Of a stretch of DNA of 64,000 nucleotides, positions 16,680-24,603 are shown piece by piece. Numbering within the stretch: position 1 is the stretch's first letter; each line of letters starts with the position of its first letter. The stretch is from Nitrospira sp. GTDB taxonomy: Bacteria; Nitrospirota; Thermodesulfovibrionia; Thermodesulfovibrionales; Dissulfurispiraceae. The notes under the pieces were generated by a model. It saw only the letters and a list, made by a program, of their open reading frames with translations, made no database searches and had not been told where the DNA came from. The stretch is taken from contig NSJL01000002.1 in the NCBI GenBank assembly GCA_002634385.1, positions 209,982-273,981 of the forward strand, given 5' to 3'. A program made the position numbers and the translations under genes.

Positions 16680-18695
16680 ATGAAATTTTTCAGAAAATCA
16701 GAAGAGGACGAACAGGAAGCGGTACTGGACGAACTGCGACAAAAGATTGCAGACGCAAAAATGCCTCCCGAAGTGGAAAAAGTCGCACTGCAGGAACTGG
16801 AAACCCTTTCCAAAATCAGTCCTTCCGCTTCGGAATACACTATCGGGTTGACCTATATCGATTACCTGGTCTCCCTGCCCTGGAACAGGAGGACGGAAGA
16901 TACCCTGGATCTGAACCGGGCCGAAAGGATACTGAACGAAGGCCATTACGGACTGTACGCCGTAAAAGAGAGGATCCTAGAGCACATGGCGGTCAAGGTC
17001 CTTGTGGCGAACCGGAAGCCCCGGCTGCTCATTGTCGACGATGAAGAGATCGCCCGCAAAAACCTCTTTCATGTTCTCAGCAGGGACAGCTATGAAGTGT
17101 ACACCGCTGCTGACGGAAACGAGGCACTCGACAGACTCCGTTCCATGGAATTCGACGCGGTGATTACCGATATCAAAATGCCCGGGAAGGACGGGATCGA
17201 AATTCTCGAGCACATCAGGACAAAGTATCCGGATACCCGGGTCATCATCATAACCGGCTATGCCACTGTTCCTTCAGCGGTGGAGGCCATGAAAAAGGGA
17301 GCTTTCTACTATATCGCCAAACCCTTCAAACTGGAAGAGGTGCGCACGACACTGCGGCAGGCGCTGGAGGAAAGAAAAGAGGCGAGGAGTGTACGAGGGT
17401 CCGTGCTCTGCTTCGCGGGTCCCCCCGGCACCGGAAAGACCTCTATGGGAAGAGCTGTTGCCCGGGCTCTTGGACGCAAATTCGCACGGATCTCCCTGGG
17501 AGGAATGAGGGACGAAGCCGAAATCCGCGGACACCGGCGCACCTATGTAGGAGCGAGGCCCGGAAGGATCATCGAGGAGATCCGCAGGGCGGAGGCGGGA
17601 AATCCTGTCGTCATGCTCGATGAGCTGGATAAGATCGGCCATGATTTCAAGGGAGATCCGGATGCGGCGCTGCTCGAGGTGCTGGACCCTGAACAGAACC
17701 ACAGTTTTGTGGACCATTATCTCGATGTGCCCTTCGATCTCTCCGGCGTCCTGTTCATCCTCACTGCGAACGTGGTGGAAAATGTCCAGACGGCACTGCG
17801 GGACCGCATGGAAGTAATTGAATTTTCAGGATATACACAGGAAGAAAAAGCGGAAATCGCCGCACGCTTCCTCATCCCCCGCCAGATCCGCGATAAGGGC
17901 CTTTCCGCGCATTCTCCCGTTTTCCGTCAGGAGGCGGTTTACAAGATCATCAACGAATACACCCATGAGGCAGGCACCAGGAGCCTCGAAAGGAAGATCG
18001 CGGACATCTGCAGGAAGATCGCGCGGGACACGGTATCGGGTGCCGGAACCGGACCTGTCGAAGTCGATTCTTCCTTTGTAGAGCACTGCCTCGGCCAACG
18101 CAGGTACCTCTGCGGAGCTCCGGAAAAAGAAGACAGGGTGGGAGTCACCGCCGGCCTCGTATGGGCGGAATCCGGCGGAGAAATTATCCTCGTGGAAGCG
18201 GCGAAGATGAGAGGGAAAAAGGAGCTCATCCTGACCGGCTCCCTCGGGGAGGTGATGAAGGAGTCGGCCCAGGCCGCTCTCAGCTATATAAGGAGCAACG
18301 CGGAATCTTTCGGCATTCCCGACGACTTTTTTGAACACCATGATATCCACATCCATGTCCCCTCGGGCGCCATCCGGAAAGACGGGCCCTCTGCCGGCAT
18401 CACCATTGCGATGGCCCTCCTCTCCCTTCTGACCGGAAGACCCGCACGGCGAGAAGTCGCCCTTTCGGGAGAGATCACCCTTACCGGCAGGATACTCCCC
18501 GTAGGCGGTATCAAAGAGAAGATCCTGGCTGCGAAAAGAGCATGCATCACCGACATTGTCCTCCCTGAAGCGAACAGGCCGGAGACAGACGCTCTGCCCG
18601 ATGCGGTAAAGGGGGGGATAGCTCTCCACCTTGTCAGCAGCATAGAAGAAGCAGCACGCCTCGTGCTGCGGGAAAGGCATCCCCGAACTTTGTAG
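16680..18695 (+). CDS. Receiver-Lon hybrid protease (REC-AAA+-protease)
   Basis: This 671-aa protein is an ATP-dependent Lon protease with an extra signalling domain. Residues 27-110 match the helical region that precedes the Lon ATPase (LPWNRRTED, YGLYAVKERILEHMAV). A complete response-regulator receiver occupies about 114-236: acidic pair D120/D121, phosphoacceptor D164 in TDIKMP, T192 and K214. The AAA+ domain then resumes with Walker A GPPGTGKTS (247-255) and Walker B MLDELDK (D314/E315), followed by the proteolytic domain with catalytic S571 in KDGPSAG and K612 in GGIKEK. The usual Lon N-terminal substrate-binding domain of about 200 residues is missing (normal Lon about 780-810 aa). All catalytic residues are intact. 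Phosphorylation probably gates ATPase or protease activity, and the kinase is encoded 64 bp downstream. Confidence 0.93.
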   Translation: MKFFRKSEEDEQEAVLDELRQKIADAKMPPEVEKVALQELETLSKISPSASEYTIGLTYIDYLVSLPWNRRTEDTLDLNRAERILNEGHYGLYAVKERILEHMAVKVLVANRKPRLLIVDDEEIARKNLFHVLSRDSYEVYTAADGNEALDRLRSMEFDAVITDIKMPGKDGIEILEHIRTKYPDTRVIIITGYATVPSAVEAMKKGAFYYIAKPFKLEEVRTTLRQALEERKEARSVRGSVLCFAGPPGTGKTSMGRAVARALGRKFARISLGGMRDEAEIRGHRRTYVGARPGRIIEEIRRAEAGNPVVMLDELDKIGHDFKGDPDAALLEVLDPEQNHSFVDHYLDVPFDLSGVLFILTANVVENVQTALRDRMEVIEFSGYTQEEKAEIAARFLIPRQIRDKGLSAHSPVFRQEAVYKIINEYTHEAGTRSLERKIADICRKIARDTVSGAGTGPVEVDSSFVEHCLGQRRYLCGAPEKEDRVGVTAGLVWAESGGEIILVEAAKMRGKKELILTGSLGEVMKESAQAALSYIRSNAESFGIPDDFFEHHDIHIHVPSGAIRKDGPSAGITIAMALLSLLTGRPARREVALSGEITLTGRILPVGGIKEKILAAKRACITDIVLPEANRPETDALPDAVKGGIALHLVSSIEEAARLVLRERHPRTL

Positions 18696-18759
18696 AAGAG
18701 AAAGAAAGCCTCTCCCGGATAGCGTTGCTTTTTGCAATAGAGGGCATTTACAATAAAGA

Positions 18760-20289
18760 ATGCTTCCGTTCCACCCCAGTATCCGACAGAAGATCACCCT
18801 TGGGTATTACGCCATAGTGGCGATAATCATCGGCATCTCCGTGTTCACCTTCCTGGAGCTCAGATATGTCGAACGGAAGATCGCCTTCGGCGAAATCATT
18901 TCCGAGTTCCTCAACACGACCCTGGAGATCAGGAGGTTTGAGAAAAACTACTTCCTGTACGGCAAAGTATCGGACTACCAGGAGACGCTCCGCTACGTAG
19001 AGTCAGCCGGGGAACTGCTCGGGAGCAACTCCCGGGCATTCACCACCATCGCAACCCCCCAGCAGATCTCCCTTGTCCGGGAAAACCTTCCGAAGTACCG
19101 GAAACTGCTGGAAGAATATTCGGGCCTGGAGGAAGAGGGCTCCCGTAAGGTGCTGATCGAGGGGAAGATACGAAAAACGGGGAAGGATATCACCACCACC
19201 GCGGAAGAGATATCCAAAACCGAACGGAGGCACCTGCAGGTGATCCTGAACGACTCCCAGAGCGTCCTGATCCTCTCGATCCTCACCCTCTCCTTTCTGG
19301 CGATCGTCATCGGCCAGGTGCTTTCACGCATGGTGGTCAGACCGCTCAAGCAGCTGGAGCAGAGCATGGAGCAGATTTCCAGCGGCACTTTCGAAATCAT
19401 TCATATCCATTCAAAGGACCGGGAAGTCATCTCTCTTACCAAGGCGTTCAACAAGATGCTCAGAGAATTGGATCTCCGGCAGAGGCATCTCGTGCAGACG
19501 GAGAAGCTCGCGTCCCTGGGAACCCTCCTCTCCGGCGTTGCCCACGAGCTGAACAACCCCCTTTCGAACATCTCGACCTCGTGCCAGATCCTCGCCGAAG
19601 AGATCGAAGAGAACGATATGGAGTACAAAAAGGAACTGCTCCGGCAGATCGAGGAGCAGACGGACAGGGCGAGGAATATTGTACGCTCCCTCCTCGAGTT
19701 TTCGCGCGACAAGGACTTCCGGAAGGAAGCGCTCCCCCTCAGGAAGACCATAGAGGAAACCATTCGCTTCGTAAAGGGCCAGATTCCCACCGGCGTGGAG
19801 ATCAGGGTGGATATCTCTCCCGACATCGTTTTTTATGCCGACAAACAGCGTATACAGCAGGCTTTCCTGAACCTGATCCGGAACGCCGTGGAGGCTATCC
19901 CCGGAGAGGGGAGTGTCTTCATCAGCGCCCAGAAACACCGGGCGGTGGACAAGGCGGAAGAGGGGGAGCCTGAGATCTATAACTACCTGAACTATCACGG
20001 AAAATGCACCCTTGAAGAAGATACGGTGGATATCGGGATCCGGGATACCGGAGTGGGGATCCCCCGTGACCTTCTGCAGAAGATCTTCGACCCCTTCTTT
20101 ACTACAAAGGATGTGGGGAAGGGGTCGGGGTTGGGACTTTCCATTGTGCACGAGATCATCGAGGAACACGACGGCTGCATCGCCGTGGACAGCATGCAAG
20201 GACAAGGAACAGTCTTCCTGATCCGGCTTCCCCTGCCGAAAGAAATGCGGACCATGGAGCAACGGGAGAAAGAAGAGACCGAAGAGTAA
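18760..20289 (+). CDS. Membrane sensor histidine kinase
   Basis: The 509-aa kinase has a transmembrane segment (about 14-33), a helical extracytoplasmic sensor region (about 34-165), a second transmembrane segment (168-188), HAMP (about 187-240), HisKA with H262 in SGVAHELNNP, and a HATPase with NAVEAIPGEG, DTGVGI and GSGLGLSIV. The sensor region, with IRRFEKNYFLYGK, looks like a four-helix ligand-binding module. An unusual insertion of about 30 residues rich in Glu and Tyr lies inside the ATPase before the DTGVGI box. It is gene two of the REC-Lon operon, 64 bp after the protease and 11 bp before the NtrC-type regulator, so it probably phosphorylates both receivers. Confidence 0.92.
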   Translation: MLPFHPSIRQKITLGYYAIVAIIIGISVFTFLELRYVERKIAFGEIISEFLNTTLEIRRFEKNYFLYGKVSDYQETLRYVESAGELLGSNSRAFTTIATPQQISLVRENLPKYRKLLEEYSGLEEEGSRKVLIEGKIRKTGKDITTTAEEISKTERRHLQVILNDSQSVLILSILTLSFLAIVIGQVLSRMVVRPLKQLEQSMEQISSGTFEIIHIHSKDREVISLTKAFNKMLRELDLRQRHLVQTEKLASLGTLLSGVAHELNNPLSNISTSCQILAEEIEENDMEYKKELLRQIEEQTDRARNIVRSLLEFSRDKDFRKEALPLRKTIEETIRFVKGQIPTGVEIRVDISPDIVFYADKQRIQQAFLNLIRNAVEAIPGEGSVFISAQKHRAVDKAEEGEPEIYNYLNYHGKCTLEEDTVDIGIRDTGVGIPRDLLQKIFDPFFTTKDVGKGSGLGLSIVHEIIEEHDGCIAVDSMQGQGTVFLIRLPLPKEMRTMEQREKEETEE

Positions 20290-20300
20290 AGGAGTGAAAA

Positions 20301-21662
20301 GTGCAGAACAGTGCAAAAATATTGATCATCGATGACGAGAAGATCGCTCTCAAGAACCTGGAGCATGTGATGAAAAAGGAGGGCTACACAGTAACCGGCA
20401 CACAGAGCGGACAGAACGCCCTCAAGCTGCTGGATGAGCAGCAATTCGACGTCGTTCTCACCGATCTGAGGATGGAGAAGGTGGACGGCATGCAGATCCT
20501 GAAGAGGTGCCGCGAGCTCTATCCCGATACTGAAGTGATCATGATCACCGGCTACGCAACCCTTAAGACAGCGGTGGATTCCATGAAATACGGGGCCTTC
20601 TACTATATCGCCAAACCCTTCAAACTGGACGAAGTGAGAAAAGTGGTGAGAGAAGCGGTGGAAAAGGTACTTTTAAAGAAAGAGAACAGGCAGCTCAGGG
20701 ACCAGATCGACAGTTACCAGGGAAAAGTAAAGATCATCACCCAGGATCCCTCCATGCAGAGACTCCTCGATACGGCGCGGCAGATCGCTCCCACTGACTG
20801 CAATGTGCTTCTGAGCGGGGAGAGCGGTACCGGGAAAGAGCTTTTTGCGAAATATATCCACTACAGCAGCAACCGGTCCGAAGGGCCCTTCTTCGCCCTC
20901 AACTGCGGGGCCTTCAACGAAGAGCTCCTGACCAACGAGCTTTTCGGGCATGAGAAGGGCGCATTCACCGGGGCGGCGGTAATGAAAAAGGGCCTTATCG
21001 AAGGGGCATCCGGAGGAACCCTTTTCCTTGACGAGATAACGGAAATGCCCTCCTCCATGCAGGTAAAGCTCCTGCGGGTAATACAGGAAAAGGAGGTCCT
21101 GCGTCTCGGCGCAACACACCCGTTGCAGGTGGATGTCCGCTTCATCGCGGCGACCAACAGGGATATCCATGAGTCGATACGGACAGGGGCCTTCAGGCAG
21201 GACCTGTATTTCCGCCTGAATGTCGTATCCCTCCACATTCCGCCCCTTTCGGAAAGAAAGGAGGATATTCCCCTCCTGAGCTACTACTTCCTGAAAAAAT
21301 ATGCGGCTCTCATGAAAAAGGAGGTTACCGAGATCTCCCGCGACGTTGTTTCCCTGCTGATGAGCTACGATTTCCCCGGGAATGTACGGGAATTGGAAAA
21401 TATCATCGAAAGGGGAGTGGCCCTTACGGGAGGAAAGACGGTGGAGGTCGCCCATCTTCCGGAAGACCTGCGCGAGCTGAGCATACGGACGTTCAGGAAA
21501 AAAGAGGGGAAAATACCCTCTCTTGAGGAACAGGAGACCGCCTACATCCGCTGGGTGGTCAATGAGGTGGGGGGGAACAGGACCCTGGCCGCGCAGGTAT
21601 TGGGAATCGACAGGGTCTCCCTGTGGAGAAAGTTGAAGAAATACGGGCTGGAGGAGGAGTAA
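20301..21662 (+). CDS. NtrC-type sigma-54 response regulator
   Basis: The 453-aa regulator has a receiver (residues 5-120; acidic pair D11/D12, phosphoacceptor D55, Thr83, K105), an AAA+ domain with GESGTGKE (about 173-180) and GAFTGA (220-225), and a C-terminal Fis helix-turn-helix (AAQVLGIDRVSLWRKLKKYG). All parts needed for phosphorylation-dependent sigma-54 activation are present. Its receiver matches that of the REC-Lon protein at about 63 of 116 positions by hand alignment, and 32 consecutive bases are identical (17304-17335 and 20598-20629). It is the last gene of the operon and ends 2 bp from the convergent MutY-like gene. Confidence 0.93.
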   Translation: MQNSAKILIIDDEKIALKNLEHVMKKEGYTVTGTQSGQNALKLLDEQQFDVVLTDLRMEKVDGMQILKRCRELYPDTEVIMITGYATLKTAVDSMKYGAFYYIAKPFKLDEVRKVVREAVEKVLLKKENRQLRDQIDSYQGKVKIITQDPSMQRLLDTARQIAPTDCNVLLSGESGTGKELFAKYIHYSSNRSEGPFFALNCGAFNEELLTNELFGHEKGAFTGAAVMKKGLIEGASGGTLFLDEITEMPSSMQVKLLRVIQEKEVLRLGATHPLQVDVRFIAATNRDIHESIRTGAFRQDLYFRLNVVSLHIPPLSERKEDIPLLSYYFLKKYAALMKKEVTEISRDVVSLLMSYDFPGNVRELENIIERGVALTGGKTVEVAHLPEDLRELSIRTFRKKEGKIPSLEEQETAYIRWVVNEVGGNRTLAAQVLGIDRVSLWRKLKKYGLEEE

Positions 21663-21664
21663 GC

Positions 21665-22492
21665 TCAGGATGCAATGCGGAGCACCCGGCCCCGCTTCAC
21701 GATGAACCCCTCCGCCTGGAGGACCCGGAGATTCTCCCTGATTACATCGGGGTCGGCCGGAACCATTCCTGCCACCTCCTCCTCCGGCAGGCCGGGATGC
21801 CCGACAAGGGCTTTGAGGATCATTCCCCGCACCTGCCGGTTCGAACCCCGGAAGGGGCTCTGCTTCTTGTGATGGCGACTCCTCCGTCCCGGGTTCTCCT
21901 GCGACCGTTTCAGCATGACCCCGTAATCCATAAGGGCATAGTACCAGGTACGGGGGTCCTTCCTGTCCAGGGTCCTCTCGACAAGGGGAGCGATTTCCTT
22001 GTCATGGATTTCCGTCCTGTCCTGGAAGAAACTGTGCAGGAAAACCGTCCTGATGTTCGTCTCGATAAAGATTGCGGGCTTGTTGAAGGCGAATACCATG
22101 ATTGCTGAAGCGGTATACCTTCCTATTCCGGGAAGCTGGAGCAGTTCCTCCTCTGTCCGGGGCACCTTTCCCCCGCGTTCATGGACAACCTTCCGGGCGA
22201 TTTCCTTGAGGGCCAATGCCCGCCGGTTGTATCCCATCCCCTGCCATACCGTGAGGACCTCATGGAGGGTCGCCCTGTCCAGCGATTCGAAATCGGGAAA
22301 GGCGGAGAGAAACTGCCCGTACTTCTCCGCCACTCTTTCCGTCCGGGTCTGCTGGAGCATGATTTCGGAAACAAGAATACGGTAGGGGTCCGTCGTCGCA
22401 CGCCAGGCGAAGGAGCGCCCCTGTTTTCGATAGTAGGCGCGTATTTCTCTCCTGAAAGCGCGGACGGCGCTGTCGGATATATTCATTTCCAT
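21665..22492 (-). CDS. MutY-like DNA glycosylase without Fe-S cluster
   Basis: The 275-aa protein is a HhH-GPD DNA glycosylase closest to A/G-specific adenine glycosylases. The catalytic Glu lies in SEIMLQQTRTERV, and the hairpin LPGIGRYTASAI carries the MutY-type Tyr where Nth has Lys. The general Asp of the DGN motif is replaced: the segment reads IETNIRTVF. The protein has no cysteine, so the [4Fe-4S] cluster found in most MutY/Nth proteins cannot form. The C-terminus resembles a small winged helix (about 215-275) rather than the MutY NUDIX-like domain. GGGAGGAG precedes the ATG. It probably repairs base lesions, but substrate preference is uncertain. Confidence 0.85.
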   Translation of the reverse strand: MEMNISDSAVRAFRREIRAYYRKQGRSFAWRATTDPYRILVSEIMLQQTRTERVAEKYGQFLSAFPDFESLDRATLHEVLTVWQGMGYNRRALALKEIARKVVHERGGKVPRTEEELLQLPGIGRYTASAIMVFAFNKPAIFIETNIRTVFLHSFFQDRTEIHDKEIAPLVERTLDRKDPRTWYYALMDYGVMLKRSQENPGRRSRHHKKQSPFRGSNRQVRGMILKALVGHPGLPEEEVAGMVPADPDVIRENLRVLQAEGFIVKRGRVLRIAS

Positions 22493-22559
22493 TATCTCCT
22501 CCCTTTCTCTTCCGTGCGAAGATCACAATATGCTTATAGCATAAACCATTACGGCAGCA

Positions 22560-22655
22560 GATACGGCAGAAGAGAGGCAGTAGGTGAGGCAGAAAAAGAC
22601 AGAAGAGAAACAAAAGAGAAACAGAAGAGAGTCAAAAGAGAGTCAAAAGAGAGGG
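22560..22655. repeat. Degenerate purine tract
   Basis: The plus strand runs almost all A and G, with imperfect units such as AAGAGA, AGACAGA and AGAGAGTCAAA. Related tracts lie at 29141-29320 and 39517-39580. Confidence 0.55.
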
Positions 22656-22673
22656 ATCACTCCCCTGTCATTG

Positions 22674-22837
22674 CGTTCTTCCCTTTTGTCATTGCTCTTT
22701 TCCCCTCTGTCATTAGGAGCCCCTGATCCCCGGGGCAGCAGGGATTCCTTCTAAAATGACCCTGCGCGTCATTAGGAGCGGAGCGAAGCAATCGCACGGG
22801 GGTTTTCGCGTGCCGGACGCGCTGGTGCTTTTGCCCC
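22674..22837 (-). repeat. Dispersed inverted-repeat element, copy 1
   Basis: This copy has the family core ATTAGGAGCGGAGCGAAGC and the right end TGCTTTTGCCCC. It shares with copy 4 (55851-56054) an internal segment containing TTCTAAAATGACCCTGCG. Only the right terminal repeat is clear. The strand given is relative to copy 3. Confidence 0.7.
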
Positions 22838-22853
22838 GGGAAAAGCACGTCAT

Positions 22854-22882
22854 TTCAGCAAAAGAAGCAGATTTGCTATAAT
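22854..22882 (+). promoter_or_regulatory. Extended -10 promoter
   Basis: TGC precedes a perfect TATAAT at 22877-22882, with a weak -35 (TTCAGC) at 22854-22859 and a 17-base spacer. It drives the PilZ/HD-GYP gene at 22923. Confidence 0.6.
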
Positions 22883-22922
22883 AGCCGTGCTCCCGGTCTG
22901 GTACGGCGCAAGAAAGCAGGAA

Positions 22923-24536
22923 ATGGCAGAGGAAAAAACTTATAATAGAGAGTATTTCAGGGTTGACACTTTCCTTCCCTTAAAGGTAAACGTAGTACCC
23001 CCCGAGGCGAGAGACGGACTTCAGGCGAGGACGGGCGAGTTCCATCACCTGAAGCCCTGCATCGTCAATATCAGCGGAGGCGGGATGAGCTTTAAGGGGG
23101 TAAGGGGATATGCTGTGGGCGATCTCCTCGAGATCATCCTCACCCTCCCCCTGGCAATTCCCGTCACTCTTTGCATCTATGGCGAGGTACTGCGGACGCA
23201 GCGGACGGCGAACGGCCATTACCAGATGTTCATCAAGTTCACGATAATTCACCACCGTCTGCGGGAAATGATCGTCAATTTCGTCTTCCAGTGGGAACGG
23301 GAGATCATGCGCAACACGCAGCAAAGCTCCTATACCCGCCACTACCCGACTCCTATCGGGAAATTGGTCGAGGGCACCTTCGTTCCCTTTGAAATCTATT
23401 GCAAGGACAAGGAGGGGATAAAATTTCTTTTTTCCGAAGGTCTTCCCTACGATACCATAGCGCGGGAGTTCTTCCAGGAACGGGGGGTCACGAAAATCTT
23501 CGTGAAAGAGGAGGATATGTCCGCCTTCGATGAATATATCGAAAAGACGAAAGTAAAGGCCAGCTCTTTCGACAGGAACAACATAGTGTCCTTCAAGGAA
23601 TACTCATTTACCAAGAAACAGCATCACTGCATCGACAGGGAGATCCTGCTCCCGAGAACGGAAATCAGCTTCAGCCTCTACCGCCTGCACCAGTTCAACT
23701 TTACTCCCCTTATCGAAGTCACCCCCAAACTTCCGGTCATGCTGGACGAAACAATCCTTGCCCCTCCCGGCGACCTTCTCATCAAAAGGTCGGATTTTCC
23801 CCTTTATCTCGACTATGTGCGATCCCTTGCCGACTCGGCACCCGATGATACGGTTTTGAGGGCGCGCATCGTGAAGGAGGAGGCGAAGATTCTGATGAAT
23901 CAGCTCCTGATGGCCCCCCGGAACAAGGAGATGATGCACAAGGTTTTCACGATGGCAAACCGTCTTACCGATACCGTAGTGGAAAACAGCGAGGCCCGGT
24001 ATGCCCTTCTTTCCCTGAAAAGCGGGGATTACTATCCTTATATCCATTCCGTCAACGTGGCCTCGATGTGTATCAGTATGGGAGTCGCCGGAGGCATGAA
24101 AAGGGATGCCATCGAGAAGCTTGCCATCGGAGCCCTTCTTCACGACATAGGACACAGCGTTATCAACGACGATATCATCAACAAGCAGGGGAAGCTGAGT
24201 GACACCGAATTCGGGGTGCTCAAGACCCATGTCATCGAGGGGGAAAGTTTGCTGCGCGGACACGAGATACTTCCCGATGAGTCCCTCAAGGTAGTGCTGC
24301 ACCACCATGAAAAGCTCACCGGCCAGGGCTATCCTTTCGGCCTCTCGGGGAACGCCATCTCCCTGTTCGGCAGGATCGCCGCCGTTGCGGACGCCTATGA
24401 TCTCCTGGTGACCCACCGTCCTTTCCGGGAAGCCTCGTCCTCTTTCCAGGCTTTTTCCACCCTCGCACGGGAGGCGAAAAACTACGATCCGGAAATTTTG
24501 AAGGTCTTCATCAAGCTATTCGGCAAGGTCAAATAG
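22923..24536 (+). CDS. PilZ and HD-GYP c-di-GMP phosphodiesterase
   Basis: The 537-aa protein has an N-terminal PilZ-type domain (about 8-130; FRVDTFLPLKVNV, then NISGGGMSFKG), a middle region of about 200 residues, and a C-terminal HD-GYP phosphodiesterase. The catalytic signatures are HSVNVASM, LLHDIGHSVI and HHHEKLTGQGYP, so metal ligands and the GYP motif are intact. HD-GYP enzymes hydrolyse c-di-GMP, and PilZ domains can bind it, which allows feedback control. The start MAEEKTYNREYF is 41 bp from the perfect extended -10; an upstream in-frame ATG is less likely. It is followed by a hybrid kinase gene 67 bp away. Confidence 0.92.
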   Translation: MAEEKTYNREYFRVDTFLPLKVNVVPPEARDGLQARTGEFHHLKPCIVNISGGGMSFKGVRGYAVGDLLEIILTLPLAIPVTLCIYGEVLRTQRTANGHYQMFIKFTIIHHRLREMIVNFVFQWEREIMRNTQQSSYTRHYPTPIGKLVEGTFVPFEIYCKDKEGIKFLFSEGLPYDTIAREFFQERGVTKIFVKEEDMSAFDEYIEKTKVKASSFDRNNIVSFKEYSFTKKQHHCIDREILLPRTEISFSLYRLHQFNFTPLIEVTPKLPVMLDETILAPPGDLLIKRSDFPLYLDYVRSLADSAPDDTVLRARIVKEEAKILMNQLLMAPRNKEMMHKVFTMANRLTDTVVENSEARYALLSLKSGDYYPYIHSVNVASMCISMGVAGGMKRDAIEKLAIGALLHDIGHSVINDDIINKQGKLSDTEFGVLKTHVIEGESLLRGHEILPDESLKVVLHHHEKLTGQGYPFGLSGNAISLFGRIAAVADAYDLLVTHRPFREASSSFQAFSTLAREAKNYDPEILKVFIKLFGKVK

Positions 24537-24603
24537 AGGAACTTCCCCTCTGCATTTCTGCTATACTACAGCCGTACTGCGGCTTAATGCACCGGGGTGG
24601 AGG

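Noticed and set aside
16610..16680. Sigma-54 promoter for the REC-Lon operon
   Set aside because: I found no GG-N10-GC pair with acceptable flanks between the dyads and the ATG.
22560..22655. CRISPR-like array in the purine tract
   Set aside because: The units are degenerate and contiguous, with no constant repeat and no unique spacers. No cas gene is present in the window.
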